From an uncultured Flavobacteriaceae bacterium (GTDB taxonomy: Bacteria > Bacteroidota > Bacteroidia > Flavobacteriales > Flavobacteriaceae), in NCBI GenBank assembly GCA_947500445.1, contig CANMSB010000016.1:1-64000 (forward strand): DNA of 64,000 nucleotides, written 5' to 3'. The first letter of the stretch is position 1, and each line of letters opens with the position of its first letter. Both the position numbers and the translations under genes were made by a program. Shown here piece after piece: positions 46,003 to 54,432 of this stretch. Below the pieces are notes generated by a model. That model was given only the letters and a program-made list of their open reading frames with translations, ran no database searches and had not been told where the DNA came from.

Positions 46003-48078
46003 TCATTCGTATTTGAAAACGATTGCCGTGTGCATGGTAAAGGTGGGTACAGTTACCTTAACGGCGCTTCCTTCTTGCGTAAAGGGCAAGCTGCTGCCCT
46101 CAGGTATTTGTATCACTTCCGTTATTTTTTCCGGTACATCGAGCGTTAGGGATACTCCCGGTACCGGTAAAAAGTCCTCCAGTACGCTTACATCGCCCCG
46201 CAACAACGGTGGGCCGTACAACAAATGGGTCACATAACGTTTGTCCGACGACTGTTGCAAAAGACTCACCCGGCCTGCGCTAGGAAGCCGCTCCACATTT
46301 AAAATTGGTTTTTGGTACAAGAGGTCAATCGCATTGTTTACAATATCCCGATGTAGCCGAACCCCTTTATCATAATACAATTGATCAAGCTGATGCGCAA
46401 AAAAGATAACGTTTCCATTTTTGACGATTGCCGGATAGGCCGAATCTTCCGTTTTGTACGGTGTTTCACGATGTCCGTTAAACTTGGCGTAGGTACGGTT
46501 GAAATACGGCTCCCGAATACTGGCCAAGGATTCCCCCGTTGTCAATTTTGATAAAAGTCCTGCGTCATAGTTCAAGAAGGGTGTGGAGACGATGCCGTCG
46601 GTCAATTCTTTTTTGACTACCGTGTAATCGAATTGAAAATCGGATGGTTTTAGATATTCGGCGCCCACGTTCAGTAGAAAGGCGTTCTCCTCCCGATTTA
46701 AGGCACCGTTGGCAAAAACGATCAATTTACCACCGTTTGCCACCCATGCATTTATGGTATCGGCTTGTTCTTGGCTGAGGACCGCCCTACTGGGGATGAT
46801 GAGCAGTTCCAGATCGTTTAGGTTTTTTTCGTCCGCAACGATAAAATCGTTATGGGTTTCCAATAACATGTTTACCACACCGTGGTCCGCTGCTTCGTCC
46901 AAGGTCAGCCACATGCCCAATTTGGATAAGGGCATTCCCCCGGGACCGTAATCCTCTATTTTTTCGACATACGAATAGGCATGCCCGATATTCTTATAGG
47001 TTTCCATATCCATTTCCCCGGAAGGATGCAGTTGGTCCCCAAAATTACAGGAAGCACCGTACGATATCATTGCGGCCGCTTCATACTTAATGGCATCGGG
47101 ATCTTTAAAGCCTCCGAATTCGCCCCAGGCCATATGGAATTTACCGCTCATACCGGTTGCCGGAACGCCTTGTTGCAAATGGTACTTGGCATCCAATGGT
47201 AGTTTATTGTATCCGCCCCAAGTGGTCGGTAAGTCTTCAAGATCTTGATGGGTGTCCATGTCGAACAAACGTTCTTTAAAGAAGGAGGCGTCCTCAATTC
47301 GGGTTACGGCATTAAAGTAGACCGTTGCTTCGGGGCGGTGTTTGGCCACCAGATCCCGTAAGGCTTTCATATGTCCTTTCAGCGCGAGGGAGTGGCTGCG
47401 TTCCACGGCTAGGGTATCCGTAATGTCGACCCCTTCTTTGGCCATTCGTTTTTTAGCGTTGTCATTGTAGTTTCTTTTCGCCACGTGATAAATATCGAAC
47501 CAAAAACCGTCGAGGTCCGGATATTTTTTACAGATTTCGGTCACCTGTTTCATAATGTGATCGTGGTATGGGGTTCCGATACTGGGGTCGAGCCGTTCCC
47601 ATAAATAGGTAGGGCGTTCCGTATCTCCGGGTGCTTCACGGTCGTAACCGGGAGCATTTATGGAACCGTCCTCGTCCCGAATTGTCCACTCCGGATGTTC
47701 CCGAACATCCAGTTCGCTCCAACCAATGGTGAAGTAAAAAGGAGCGGTAACCCCTATTTCATGGCAGGCCTCCAATTGCGCGCCCAACAGGTCGAAATCA
47801 AGGTTAGGGTGCATTTTTCCCACCTCGGTAGGGTAGTACGACCAACCGTGATGTCCTTTACTGAAAATATTGATGTGGTTTACCTTGCCCGTTTTTAGGG
47901 CTTCCTGAAACTGTTTTTTATTAAATTTTTTACCGATATCGGGTATATGCTCGGAGGTATGAAAATCAAGATGTACCTGCCTAGTGGGCATGGGCGCATC
48001 GATACTTCGCTGCGATTGGCCGCTCATGACGGTCGCAAAAGCAAAACAAATGATAAAAAAACATATCGGTCGGTTCAT
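46003..48078 (-). CDS. GHL6/GH151-like glycoside hydrolase, putative alpha-L-fucosidase (copy 2)
   Basis: 691 aa with a Sec signal peptide (cleavage near VMSGQS, residues 18-23), so secreted rather than lipid-anchored, unlike copy 1. Same architecture: VHLDFHTSEH, INIFSKGHHGWSYYP, LDGFWFDIYH with candidate catalytic Asp195, MSGKFHMAWGEFGGF, GDQLHPSGEMDM, then the trimerisation-like and C-terminal sandwich domains. It is transcribed alone, convergent to the fuc operon, with its own LacI-type operator 15 nt before the ATG. The two paralogues may act on different linkages or in different compartments. Confidence 0.75.
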   Translation of the reverse strand: MNRPICFFIICFAFATVMSGQSQRSIDAPMPTRQVHLDFHTSEHIPDIGKKFNKKQFQEALKTGKVNHINIFSKGHHGWSYYPTEVGKMHPNLDFDLLGAQLEACHEIGVTAPFYFTIGWSELDVREHPEWTIRDEDGSINAPGYDREAPGDTERPTYLWERLDPSIGTPYHDHIMKQVTEICKKYPDLDGFWFDIYHVAKRNYNDNAKKRMAKEGVDITDTLAVERSHSLALKGHMKALRDLVAKHRPEATVYFNAVTRIEDASFFKERLFDMDTHQDLEDLPTTWGGYNKLPLDAKYHLQQGVPATGMSGKFHMAWGEFGGFKDPDAIKYEAAAMISYGASCNFGDQLHPSGEMDMETYKNIGHAYSYVEKIEDYGPGGMPLSKLGMWLTLDEAADHGVVNMLLETHNDFIVADEKNLNDLELLIIPSRAVLSQEQADTINAWVANGGKLIVFANGALNREENAFLLNVGAEYLKPSDFQFDYTVVKKELTDGIVSTPFLNYDAGLLSKLTTGESLASIREPYFNRTYAKFNGHRETPYKTEDSAYPAIVKNGNVIFFAHQLDQLYYDKGVRLHRDIVNNAIDLLYQKPILNVERLPSAGRVSLLQQSSDKRYVTHLLYGPPLLRGDVSVLEDFLPVPGVSLTLDVPEKITEVIQIPEGSSLPFTQEGSAVKVTVPTFTMHTAIVFKYE

Positions 48079-48093
48079 GACAAATGAATTTGA

Positions 48094-48105
48094 TTAAACG
48101 TTTAA
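48094..48105. promoter_or_regulatory. LacI-family operator, GH151-like copy 2
   Basis: TTAAACGTTTAA, a perfect 12-bp palindrome and the best copy of TTAAnCGnTTAA in the window. It overlaps the expected transcription start, 15 nt upstream of the ATG. Confidence 0.7.
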
Positions 48106-48109
48106 CCCC

Positions 48110-48117
48110 CAAATATA
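48110..48117 (-). promoter_or_regulatory. -7 element of the GH151-like copy 2 promoter
   Basis: TATATTTG on the minus strand, a full TAnnTTTG match, 4 nt upstream of the operator. A TTTG lies about 23 nt further upstream as a possible -33 element. Confidence 0.5.
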
Positions 48118-48187
48118 CTAAAGTTCTTTGTTCCTACGTCCAAATCTATAAATAAGTACAAAGCACCCATGAAAATATGAGGTTTTA

Positions 48188-48275
48188 CTCGATAATCGAG
48201 ATTTAAAAGACTCCGACGCTTGCGTCGAAATCAATGTTAATTTTCGTTCTAATGCCTCGTGGGCTTGCCCCGAGG
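48188..48275. repeat. Three consecutive palindromes
   Basis: CTCGAT-A-ATCGAG (48188-48200), CGACGC-TT-GCGTCG (48214-48227) and an imperfect pair based on CCTCG...CGAGG (48255-48275). They lie downstream of the minus-strand sigma gene and upstream of GH151-like copy 2. They could be terminators or REP-like elements. Confidence 0.5.
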
Positions 48276-48367
48276 TTGTTTACTGTTTTCCGAACGTTTT
48301 TAGAAAAGATAAAAGCGTACCATATAGGGCGATGTGCTTCAAAAAAGGGACGAACATGGCGCAATAT

Positions 48368-48937
48368 TTACAACAGGAAGGTAGTGGCGTGCTGTTTTAA
48401 AAAATGCAGGGCCTTGGACATTTGCGATTCTACCGTTTTTATAGAAATCTGCATCTCTGTGGCAATTTCGCGGTACTTTCTATTTTCCAATTTGTTTTTA
48501 ACGAAAATCTCCCGACACCTGGGCGGTAACTTTTCAATAAGTTCGAACAGTTTTTCACGTTTGCTGTTGTATTCGCTCTCGTCGGTATACCTATCGAACA
48601 AAAGATCCCAACGGATGTTATCCAACATGTCCCGATGCACTTTTTCTCGGCGAACATGCATCAAAAATTGATTGTGACAACTTTTAAAAAGGTAATTTTT
48701 TAGTGAAGAAGAGATGTTAATGGTCTTTTTTTGCTCCCAAATCTTTAAAAAAACATCCTGCACAATATCTTCCGACAAGGCCCGATCATGACTCATTTTG
48801 AATACATAATTACACAACCAAGCGTAATGTTTGTCGAACACAAGCGCATACGCCTTAAGATCGCCGTTACGAAGTTTATGTAGTAATTTTTCTTGTTCCA
48901 TCAGTGGTCGGTTGTGAGCAAATCTAATAAAAATCAA
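48368..48937 (-). CDS. ECF RNA polymerase sigma factor (Bacteroidota type)
   Basis: 189 aa. Region 2: ALSEDIVQDVFLKIWEQKKTIN; region 4: LPPRCREIFVKNKLENRKYREIATEMQISIKTVESQM. The gene is divergent from a FecR gene 55 bp away and is expected to activate the TBDR operon to the right (48993-). An in-frame ATG 36 nt downstream (MEQEKLLHKL) may be the true start. Confidence 0.9.
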   Translation of the reverse strand: MIFIRFAHNRPLMEQEKLLHKLRNGDLKAYALVFDKHYAWLCNYVFKMSHDRALSEDIVQDVFLKIWEQKKTINISSSLKNYLFKSCHNQFLMHVRREKVHRDMLDNIRWDLLFDRYTDESEYNSKREKLFELIEKLPPRCREIFVKNKLENRKYREIATEMQISIKTVESQMSKALHFLKQHATTFLL

Positions 48938-48992
48938 AAATATATAGGGGTTTTTTACGATAAGAGCATCTATAAGGTGTATAAGTTGTCAA

Positions 48993-50168
48993 ATGAATAA
49001 TTTTAAATCGATACTTCAGCAATTTTTAAAGGGAACGCTTTCCGCGGTAGAAAGGGATGCTTTAAAAAAATGGGTTGCGGAAAAACCGGAAAACCTTGCT
49101 GCATTTAAGCAGGCCATTCGTAAATACGATCGCGAACAAGCGGAAACGTTTGATGCGGACAAGGCGTTTGAGACGTTTGCGGCGCGAGTAGGGGCAGGTG
49201 ATGGCCATAAAGGACGTGTAATAAGACTTCGTTGGTATCGGGTTGCCGCGGTATTCGTCGGTATCCTTATGGCATTCTATGGATATAAAAGGTTTGGGTC
49301 GGGGTTCAATACGAAAGAGGTCCCACAACAGCTGGTCATAAAGGAGAAAGGAGATTCCGTGGAGACGGTTACCTTAAAATTGGCCAACGGAACCATAAAA
49401 ACGTTGCGTAGTGATCGGGACACTACCTTTGCCGCGCAAGGAGGCCGGGTATACGCCAGCCAAAGTGGTAATACGCTAAACTTCTTTAAAAAAGGAGAGC
49501 AATATTCCGGAAAAGCGGAATCCCATACGATATCGGTTCCGAATGGAAAAACCTTCAAACTTTTACTTTCCGATAGTACCGTGGTATGGTTGAATGCGGG
49601 CACGCGCTTAACCTTCCCGGAATGGTTCGATCAGAAAGGGACCAATAGGGTGGTTTCCTTGGAAGGCGAAGCCTATTTTGATGTACAACGAAATGAGCAG
49701 TTGCCTTTTTTGGTGCGCACTTCCGATGTTGAGGTACGGGTTTTAGGAACGGCTTTTAACGTATCTTCCTATTCCTCGGATTCCGATGTTACTACAACCT
49801 TGGTGGAAGGTTCGGTGGCGTTAAGGCATATGAAAAGTGCCGAGAAAATTACCATTCGGCCAACAATACAGGCACGGTTTACAAAAACCGGAACAACGTT
49901 TGACACCGCTAAGGTGGATACCGATATATATACGGCCTGGATGCAGGACAAGCTTGTTTTTACCGATGCCACTTTAGATCAAATGGTACAGCGCCTGGAA
50001 CGCTTTTATGACATTACCATTATCGACCAAACGACGCTTTTGGAAAACGAGACCTTTCGCGGGGCCTTTAGGAAAGACGACAAATTAGAGGATGTTTTAG
50101 AGGTATTGGCGACCAGTACGGCAATACGCTACCACATCGACCAGAAAACGATAACGCTTAAAAACTAA
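48993..50168 (+). CDS. FecR-family anti-sigma factor
   Basis: 391 aa. Cytoplasmic N-terminal part (1-75), transmembrane helix near 79-96 (VAAVFVGILMAFYGY), FecR domain about 145-290 (GKTFKLLLSDSTVVWLNAGT, GEAYFDV, LGTAFNVSSYS) and DUF4974 at 318-391. It holds the divergent sigma factor until the STN domain of the TBDR signals. Followed by a hairpin and then the TBDR gene, 76 bp on. Confidence 0.92.
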   Translation: MNNFKSILQQFLKGTLSAVERDALKKWVAEKPENLAAFKQAIRKYDREQAETFDADKAFETFAARVGAGDGHKGRVIRLRWYRVAAVFVGILMAFYGYKRFGSGFNTKEVPQQLVIKEKGDSVETVTLKLANGTIKTLRSDRDTTFAAQGGRVYASQSGNTLNFFKKGEQYSGKAESHTISVPNGKTFKLLLSDSTVVWLNAGTRLTFPEWFDQKGTNRVVSLEGEAYFDVQRNEQLPFLVRTSDVEVRVLGTAFNVSSYSSDSDVTTTLVEGSVALRHMKSAEKITIRPTIQARFTKTGTTFDTAKVDTDIYTAWMQDKLVFTDATLDQMVQRLERFYDITIIDQTTLLENETFRGAFRKDDKLEDVLEVLATSTAIRYHIDQKTITLKN

Positions 50169-50197
50169 AAGGGAAGGTGCGCCAACACCTCCCCTTT
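50168..50197 (+). terminator. Hairpin after fecR
   Basis: 12-bp inverted repeat with one mismatch (50168-50179 / 50186-50197) and a short T-rich tail. It may partly terminate transcription between the FecR gene and the TBDR gene. Confidence 0.5.
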
Positions 50198-50244
50198 CTT
50201 ATGATTACTAACTGAATAATAACCAATTTACAACACTTAAAATT

Positions 50245-53200
50245 ATGAAAAAATTGTCGGGTGCCAGGGATTGGCACGCAGAAAAGTTGGGTGCCAGCCT
50301 AAAACTAAAGATGAGAATAAGTTTTGTTTGTATGTTTCTCGCACTATGCCAATTGTCCGCAAACAGCATGTTTTCGCAAGAAAAACTGCAGTTTGAGTAC
50401 GAGGAGGTACCATTGGTACAGGTTTTGGATGAAATACAAAAACAGAGCGGATATTCTTTTTTCTATAATTCCAATAGAATTTCCATACGCAAAAAAGTAT
50501 CGGTACGGGCGAACCAGGAATCGGTGAAAACGGTATTGGATCGGTTGGCCGGTCTTGGAAGCTTTCAATACGAATTCAAGGGAAGGCTCATTGTATTGAC
50601 CAAAGAAAAGGAACCCCCAACGAAAATGGAGGAGCAGGATACGGAACTTCAAGGGCAGGTGAACGATGATGAAGGCGCTCCTTTGCCGGGAGCGAACGTT
50701 TTGGTCAAGGGCACCAGCATTGGTACACAGACCGATTTCGACGGTAAATTTACAATAGAAGTACCCGAGGGAAGCGAAACCTTGGTCATTTCCTATATTG
50801 GTTTTAAGACCCAAGAAGTTGCCATAGCAGGTCAGGACAATATCACCGTTCAGCTAGTGGCCGCCGCTGCGCAGCTGGAAGATGTTGTGGTAGTGGGTTC
50901 CCGAGGAAAACCACGTACCAATGTGGAGCGCCCCGTACCTATAGACGTCATTTCTTCGGAAGACTTGGCCTCGACCGGACAGCAGGATATCGGACAGGCA
51001 TTACAGTTTAGTGCCCCTTCGTTCACCGCGGTGAAATTTGGGATCAACGATTTGGCACCCTTGGTGGATCCGGCCACTTTAAGAGGTCTTGCGCCCGACC
51101 AAACGCTTTTATTGGTCAATGGTAAACGACGTCATAAAGTATCTTTTTTCAGTTTGAACGACGGGGTCGGAAAAGGCCAGTTGGGTAACGATATCAACGC
51201 CATTCCCGGTGCCGCGGTAAAACGGGTCGAAATATTACGGGACGGGGCCGCTGCTCAGTACGGTTCCGATGCGATAGCCGGTGTAATGAACATGCAATTG
51301 AAAGATGCCCGGGAAGGGGGAAGCGTTACCTTTTATACCGGGGTGTCCTCTACCAATCCAAAATATGATGATCTTGGCAGCAATGCCGACCTCGAGGGAG
51401 AGAGTATTTACGGCGGGCGTATTTCCGATGGCCATGTATACAATATGTCGGCCAACTTTGGATTGCCTTGGGGCGAAGAGGGGTTTGTAAATACGACATT
51501 GGCCTTTAGCCATGCCGAACCTTCCGACCGTTCCGGGACCTACTCGCACAGTACCGGATGGTATACAGACGAGCAAGTGGCCGCGGCCGGTGCCGCTTCG
51601 GACGAAGAACTGCAACGCATCAACGGTATCGATCTGGATCGGGCCATATTGGGTACTGCGGAAAACACTAACGGTGCCCTCTTCGTAAACATGGGCAGAC
51701 CGGTTTCGGAAGACGTGGATTTTTATGCCTTTGGTGGATTTACCATGAAAAAAATTATTGGAAGTGTATTTTCCAGAAGTCCGGCGCGAAACGATCGTAA
51801 TGCCCTGGATATTTTTCCGAACGGATACAACCCCGAACTCCCCTCGTTGTTGACCGATTGGCAGGTCACTTCTGGGATAAAGGGCGATATCGGAAAGGAT
51901 TGGAATATGGATGCCAGTTTGGGCTATAGCGGGAACAATGTAGATTTTTTTGCACGAAACACCGTAAATCCAAGCTGGGGAGCCGACTCCCCAACGCAGT
52001 TTTATACCGGTTCGTTAAACGTGACCCAAACCGTTTTCAATCTTGATTTTGCTAAAATTTTCAGCGAAAAAACGACCTTGGCATTGGGTTCGGAACTTCG
52101 TTTCGAATCATTTCAGCAGTCACAGGGCGATGCCTATTCCTGGGCACCGGGACCTTTGGGCGGTAAGGATGCCACCACCTCGGGCAGGGCAGGTTTTTCC
52201 GATCTTACCGATGGGGAATGGACACGGAACAATATCGGTATCTATGCAGAATTGGAACAGGACTTTACGGAGGATTTTCTAATAGCCGCCGCTGCCAGAT
52301 ATGAGAACTATTCCGATTTTGGTGACGATTGGTCGTTCAAAATGGCCACCCGCTATAAGTTGCTGGACGATAAACTGTCCTTCAGGGGATCCGTAAACCG
52401 ATCGTTCCGAGCGCCATCATTGGTGCAATTTCAGTACAGTAATTACGGAAAGATTCAGCAAGATACCGATGGCAACACGGTAGTAACGCCGTTTTTGCCC
52501 ATCCGAAACGAGCTTACCCAGCAAGCCTTTGGCATTACCGAACTAAAACCGGAAACTTCCTTTGATATTGCTTTGGGCCTGACCTCTAAACTGAGCGACA
52601 AGTTGTCCTTTACCTTGGATGTATATAACATTGCCATTGATGACCGTATTCTTGTTTCGGGAGGTATTCCCGCGGCGGATTTTGCCGAATTTGCCAATAC
52701 CAATTATGATGAGATAAACGTATTTACCAACGCGGTGAACACCACTACCAAAGGGTTGGATTTTGTGGCGAACTATAAAACGTATGTGAACGATAAGGAC
52801 CAACTTCGGTTTTCACTTGCTGCAAACTTTAATGAAACCACGATAGACGGGTTCAACCTTCCGGGGGCTTTCGCGGATAGGGAGGAAGATTTGATCGACG
52901 ACCGTGATATTTTGTTTTTGACGAAAGGGATACCCAACAGTAAGATCATTGCCAGTGGGGAATACCAATTCGGTATTTTCTCGACCTTGTTGCGCCTTAC
53001 GCGTTTTGGGGAAGTGGCCGATGCTAGGGAGCCTGATCCGGGAGCGGAAAGTGGTTTTCAGGAGTTTGCGCCCAAGTTCGTTACCGACCTATCGGTTACC
53101 GCGAACTTTACCGAAAAAGTATCGCTTACGGCCGGTGTGAACAACCTGTTCGACGAATATCCGGACATGTTGCTATCACCGAACGTTAGGGGAGAGGTTA

Positions 53201-53274
53201 TCTATTCCCGTCGTACCAATCAGTTCGGAACACAGGGGCGTTTTCTGAACATGTCCTTGAACTATCGATGGTAG
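50245..53274 (+). CDS. TonB-dependent receptor with STN domain, no SusD partner
   Basis: 1009 aa. Signal peptide; STN domain about 47-115 (LVQVLDEIQKQSGYSFFYNS); carboxypeptidase-D-regulatory domain about 130-205 (LPGANVLVKGTSIG); plug with VVGSRG, TNVERPVPIDVIS and RDGAAAQYGSDAIAGV; barrel ending MSLNYRW. The plug is of the classical FecA/siderophore kind, not the SusC kind, and no SusD follows. It is preceded by fecR and a divergent sigma gene, so uptake is probably self-inducing. The ligand is unknown; the adjacent genes suggest a sugar or organic-anion compound. Confidence 0.9.
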   Translation: MKKLSGARDWHAEKLGASLKLKMRISFVCMFLALCQLSANSMFSQEKLQFEYEEVPLVQVLDEIQKQSGYSFFYNSNRISIRKKVSVRANQESVKTVLDRLAGLGSFQYEFKGRLIVLTKEKEPPTKMEEQDTELQGQVNDDEGAPLPGANVLVKGTSIGTQTDFDGKFTIEVPEGSETLVISYIGFKTQEVAIAGQDNITVQLVAAAAQLEDVVVVGSRGKPRTNVERPVPIDVISSEDLASTGQQDIGQALQFSAPSFTAVKFGINDLAPLVDPATLRGLAPDQTLLLVNGKRRHKVSFFSLNDGVGKGQLGNDINAIPGAAVKRVEILRDGAAAQYGSDAIAGVMNMQLKDAREGGSVTFYTGVSSTNPKYDDLGSNADLEGESIYGGRISDGHVYNMSANFGLPWGEEGFVNTTLAFSHAEPSDRSGTYSHSTGWYTDEQVAAAGAASDEELQRINGIDLDRAILGTAENTNGALFVNMGRPVSEDVDFYAFGGFTMKKIIGSVFSRSPARNDRNALDIFPNGYNPELPSLLTDWQVTSGIKGDIGKDWNMDASLGYSGNNVDFFARNTVNPSWGADSPTQFYTGSLNVTQTVFNLDFAKIFSEKTTLALGSELRFESFQQSQGDAYSWAPGPLGGKDATTSGRAGFSDLTDGEWTRNNIGIYAELEQDFTEDFLIAAAARYENYSDFGDDWSFKMATRYKLLDDKLSFRGSVNRSFRAPSLVQFQYSNYGKIQQDTDGNTVVTPFLPIRNELTQQAFGITELKPETSFDIALGLTSKLSDKLSFTLDVYNIAIDDRILVSGGIPAADFAEFANTNYDEINVFTNAVNTTTKGLDFVANYKTYVNDKDQLRFSLAANFNETTIDGFNLPGAFADREEDLIDDRDILFLTKGIPNSKIIASGEYQFGIFSTLLRLTRFGEVADAREPDPGAESGFQEFAPKFVTDLSVTANFTEKVSLTAGVNNLFDEYPDMLLSPNVRGEVIYSRRTNQFGTQGRFLNMSLNYRW

Positions 53275-53309
53275 GTGATAACGATAGTATTTTCGTAAAG
53301 AAGGATTAC

Positions 53310-54311
53310 ATGCGATACCTGGTACTTTTTTTGGCCCTGTTTTTGACCGCTTGTGGCGTTTCGCAGCGCGTAACGGGTTTTAAGGCGGAACGTTTGCCGG
53401 AAAACCCGATCATTACGGCGCCCATGTTCCCCGGTGATGACGGAGCGAACATTAACGGTCCGTCCTTGGTAAAGGTGCCCGATTTTGTAGAAAATCCCTT
53501 GGGTAACTATTACTTGTATTTTGCCCACCATAATGGCAAATATATCCGTATGGCCTATGCCGATGCGGTCGAGGGTCCTTATACAATTTATGAGCCGGGA
53601 ACTTTGCGTTTAGAGGACTGCATATGCGATCGGGTAAAACCCGGTGACCCTTATGTACCGCATATCGCATCGCCCGAGGTAGAGATCGATGAAGCCGAAA
53701 AAAAGTTTGTCATGTACTTTCATTGCCCACAGTATTTGGGTGGGGACCGTAAATTCAAGCAAAATTTTGCACAGTTGACTTTGAGGAGTACCTCCGATAA
53801 CGGTATCGACTTTGTTCCGGAAAGCGAGCCCTTGGGCGTATCCTACTTTAGGGTATTCCCATGGAACGGCTACCAGTATGCCATAGCGCGTTTGGGACAG
53901 CTTTACCGTTCCACCGATGGTATTTCCGACTTTGAAAAAGGCCCGAACCCTTTTTTAAAGGTAGCTGGTGATAAGCAGGTACGCCACAACGATATTTATT
54001 TGGAGGACGATACCCTTTGGGTGTTTTATACCCAAATTGGCGATGCTCCCGAAAACATGCTCGTTTCAAAAATACGGTTGACGGAAAATTGGGAGGATTG
54101 GAAAGTGGAGGCACCAAAGGTGGTATTGCGCCCGGAGACTTCCTATGAGGGAATAGACCTGGAGACGCTACCTTCAAAACGAGGGGCCATTTTTGAGCCG
54201 GTAAAACAGTTTCGCGATCCCAATGTTTTTAACGATGGCGGCACCTTATACCTCCTGTATGCGGTGGAGGGAGAAACGGCTATTGCCATTAGCAAGTTGA
54301 AAAAAGAATAG
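53310..54311 (+). CDS. Beta-propeller lipoprotein, glycosidase-like (GH43/GH32-type fold)
   Basis: About 333 aa from ATG 53310 (an upstream in-frame start overlaps the TBDR stop). Lipobox LFLTAC (Cys15). Repeating motifs such as NGPSLVKVPDF, YYLYFAHHNGKYIRMAYADAVEGPY, FVMYFHCP, RHNDIYLEDDTLWVFYT and QFRDPNVFNDGGTLYLLYAVEGE recall five-bladed propeller glycoside hydrolases, with acidic residues in blade centres. I cannot assign a CAZy family or substrate. It follows the TBDR by 35 nt, so they probably share an operon. Confidence 0.75.
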   Translation: MRYLVLFLALFLTACGVSQRVTGFKAERLPENPIITAPMFPGDDGANINGPSLVKVPDFVENPLGNYYLYFAHHNGKYIRMAYADAVEGPYTIYEPGTLRLEDCICDRVKPGDPYVPHIASPEVEIDEAEKKFVMYFHCPQYLGGDRKFKQNFAQLTLRSTSDNGIDFVPESEPLGVSYFRVFPWNGYQYAIARLGQLYRSTDGISDFEKGPNPFLKVAGDKQVRHNDIYLEDDTLWVFYTQIGDAPENMLVSKIRLTENWEDWKVEAPKVVLRPETSYEGIDLETLPSKRGAIFEPVKQFRDPNVFNDGGTLYLLYAVEGETAIAISKLKKE

Positions 54312-54335
54312 TTTAAGTTTGAGTTAGTTTGGCTA

Positions 54336-54367
54336 AAGGGGGCAAAGTGGTGTTTGCTCCCTTTTTT
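54336..54367 (+). terminator. Intrinsic terminator after the propeller lipoprotein gene
   Basis: 11-bp stem (54336-54346 / 54353-54363, one G-U pair) with loop GTGGTG, ending in a T run. It separates the TBDR-propeller unit from the transporter gene. Confidence 0.7.
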
Positions 54368-54432
54368 AACGCTTCGGCCATATGAAGGAACCCCCTTCCG
54401 ATTAACGATATCCCACATAAAATAGCTCGTAT

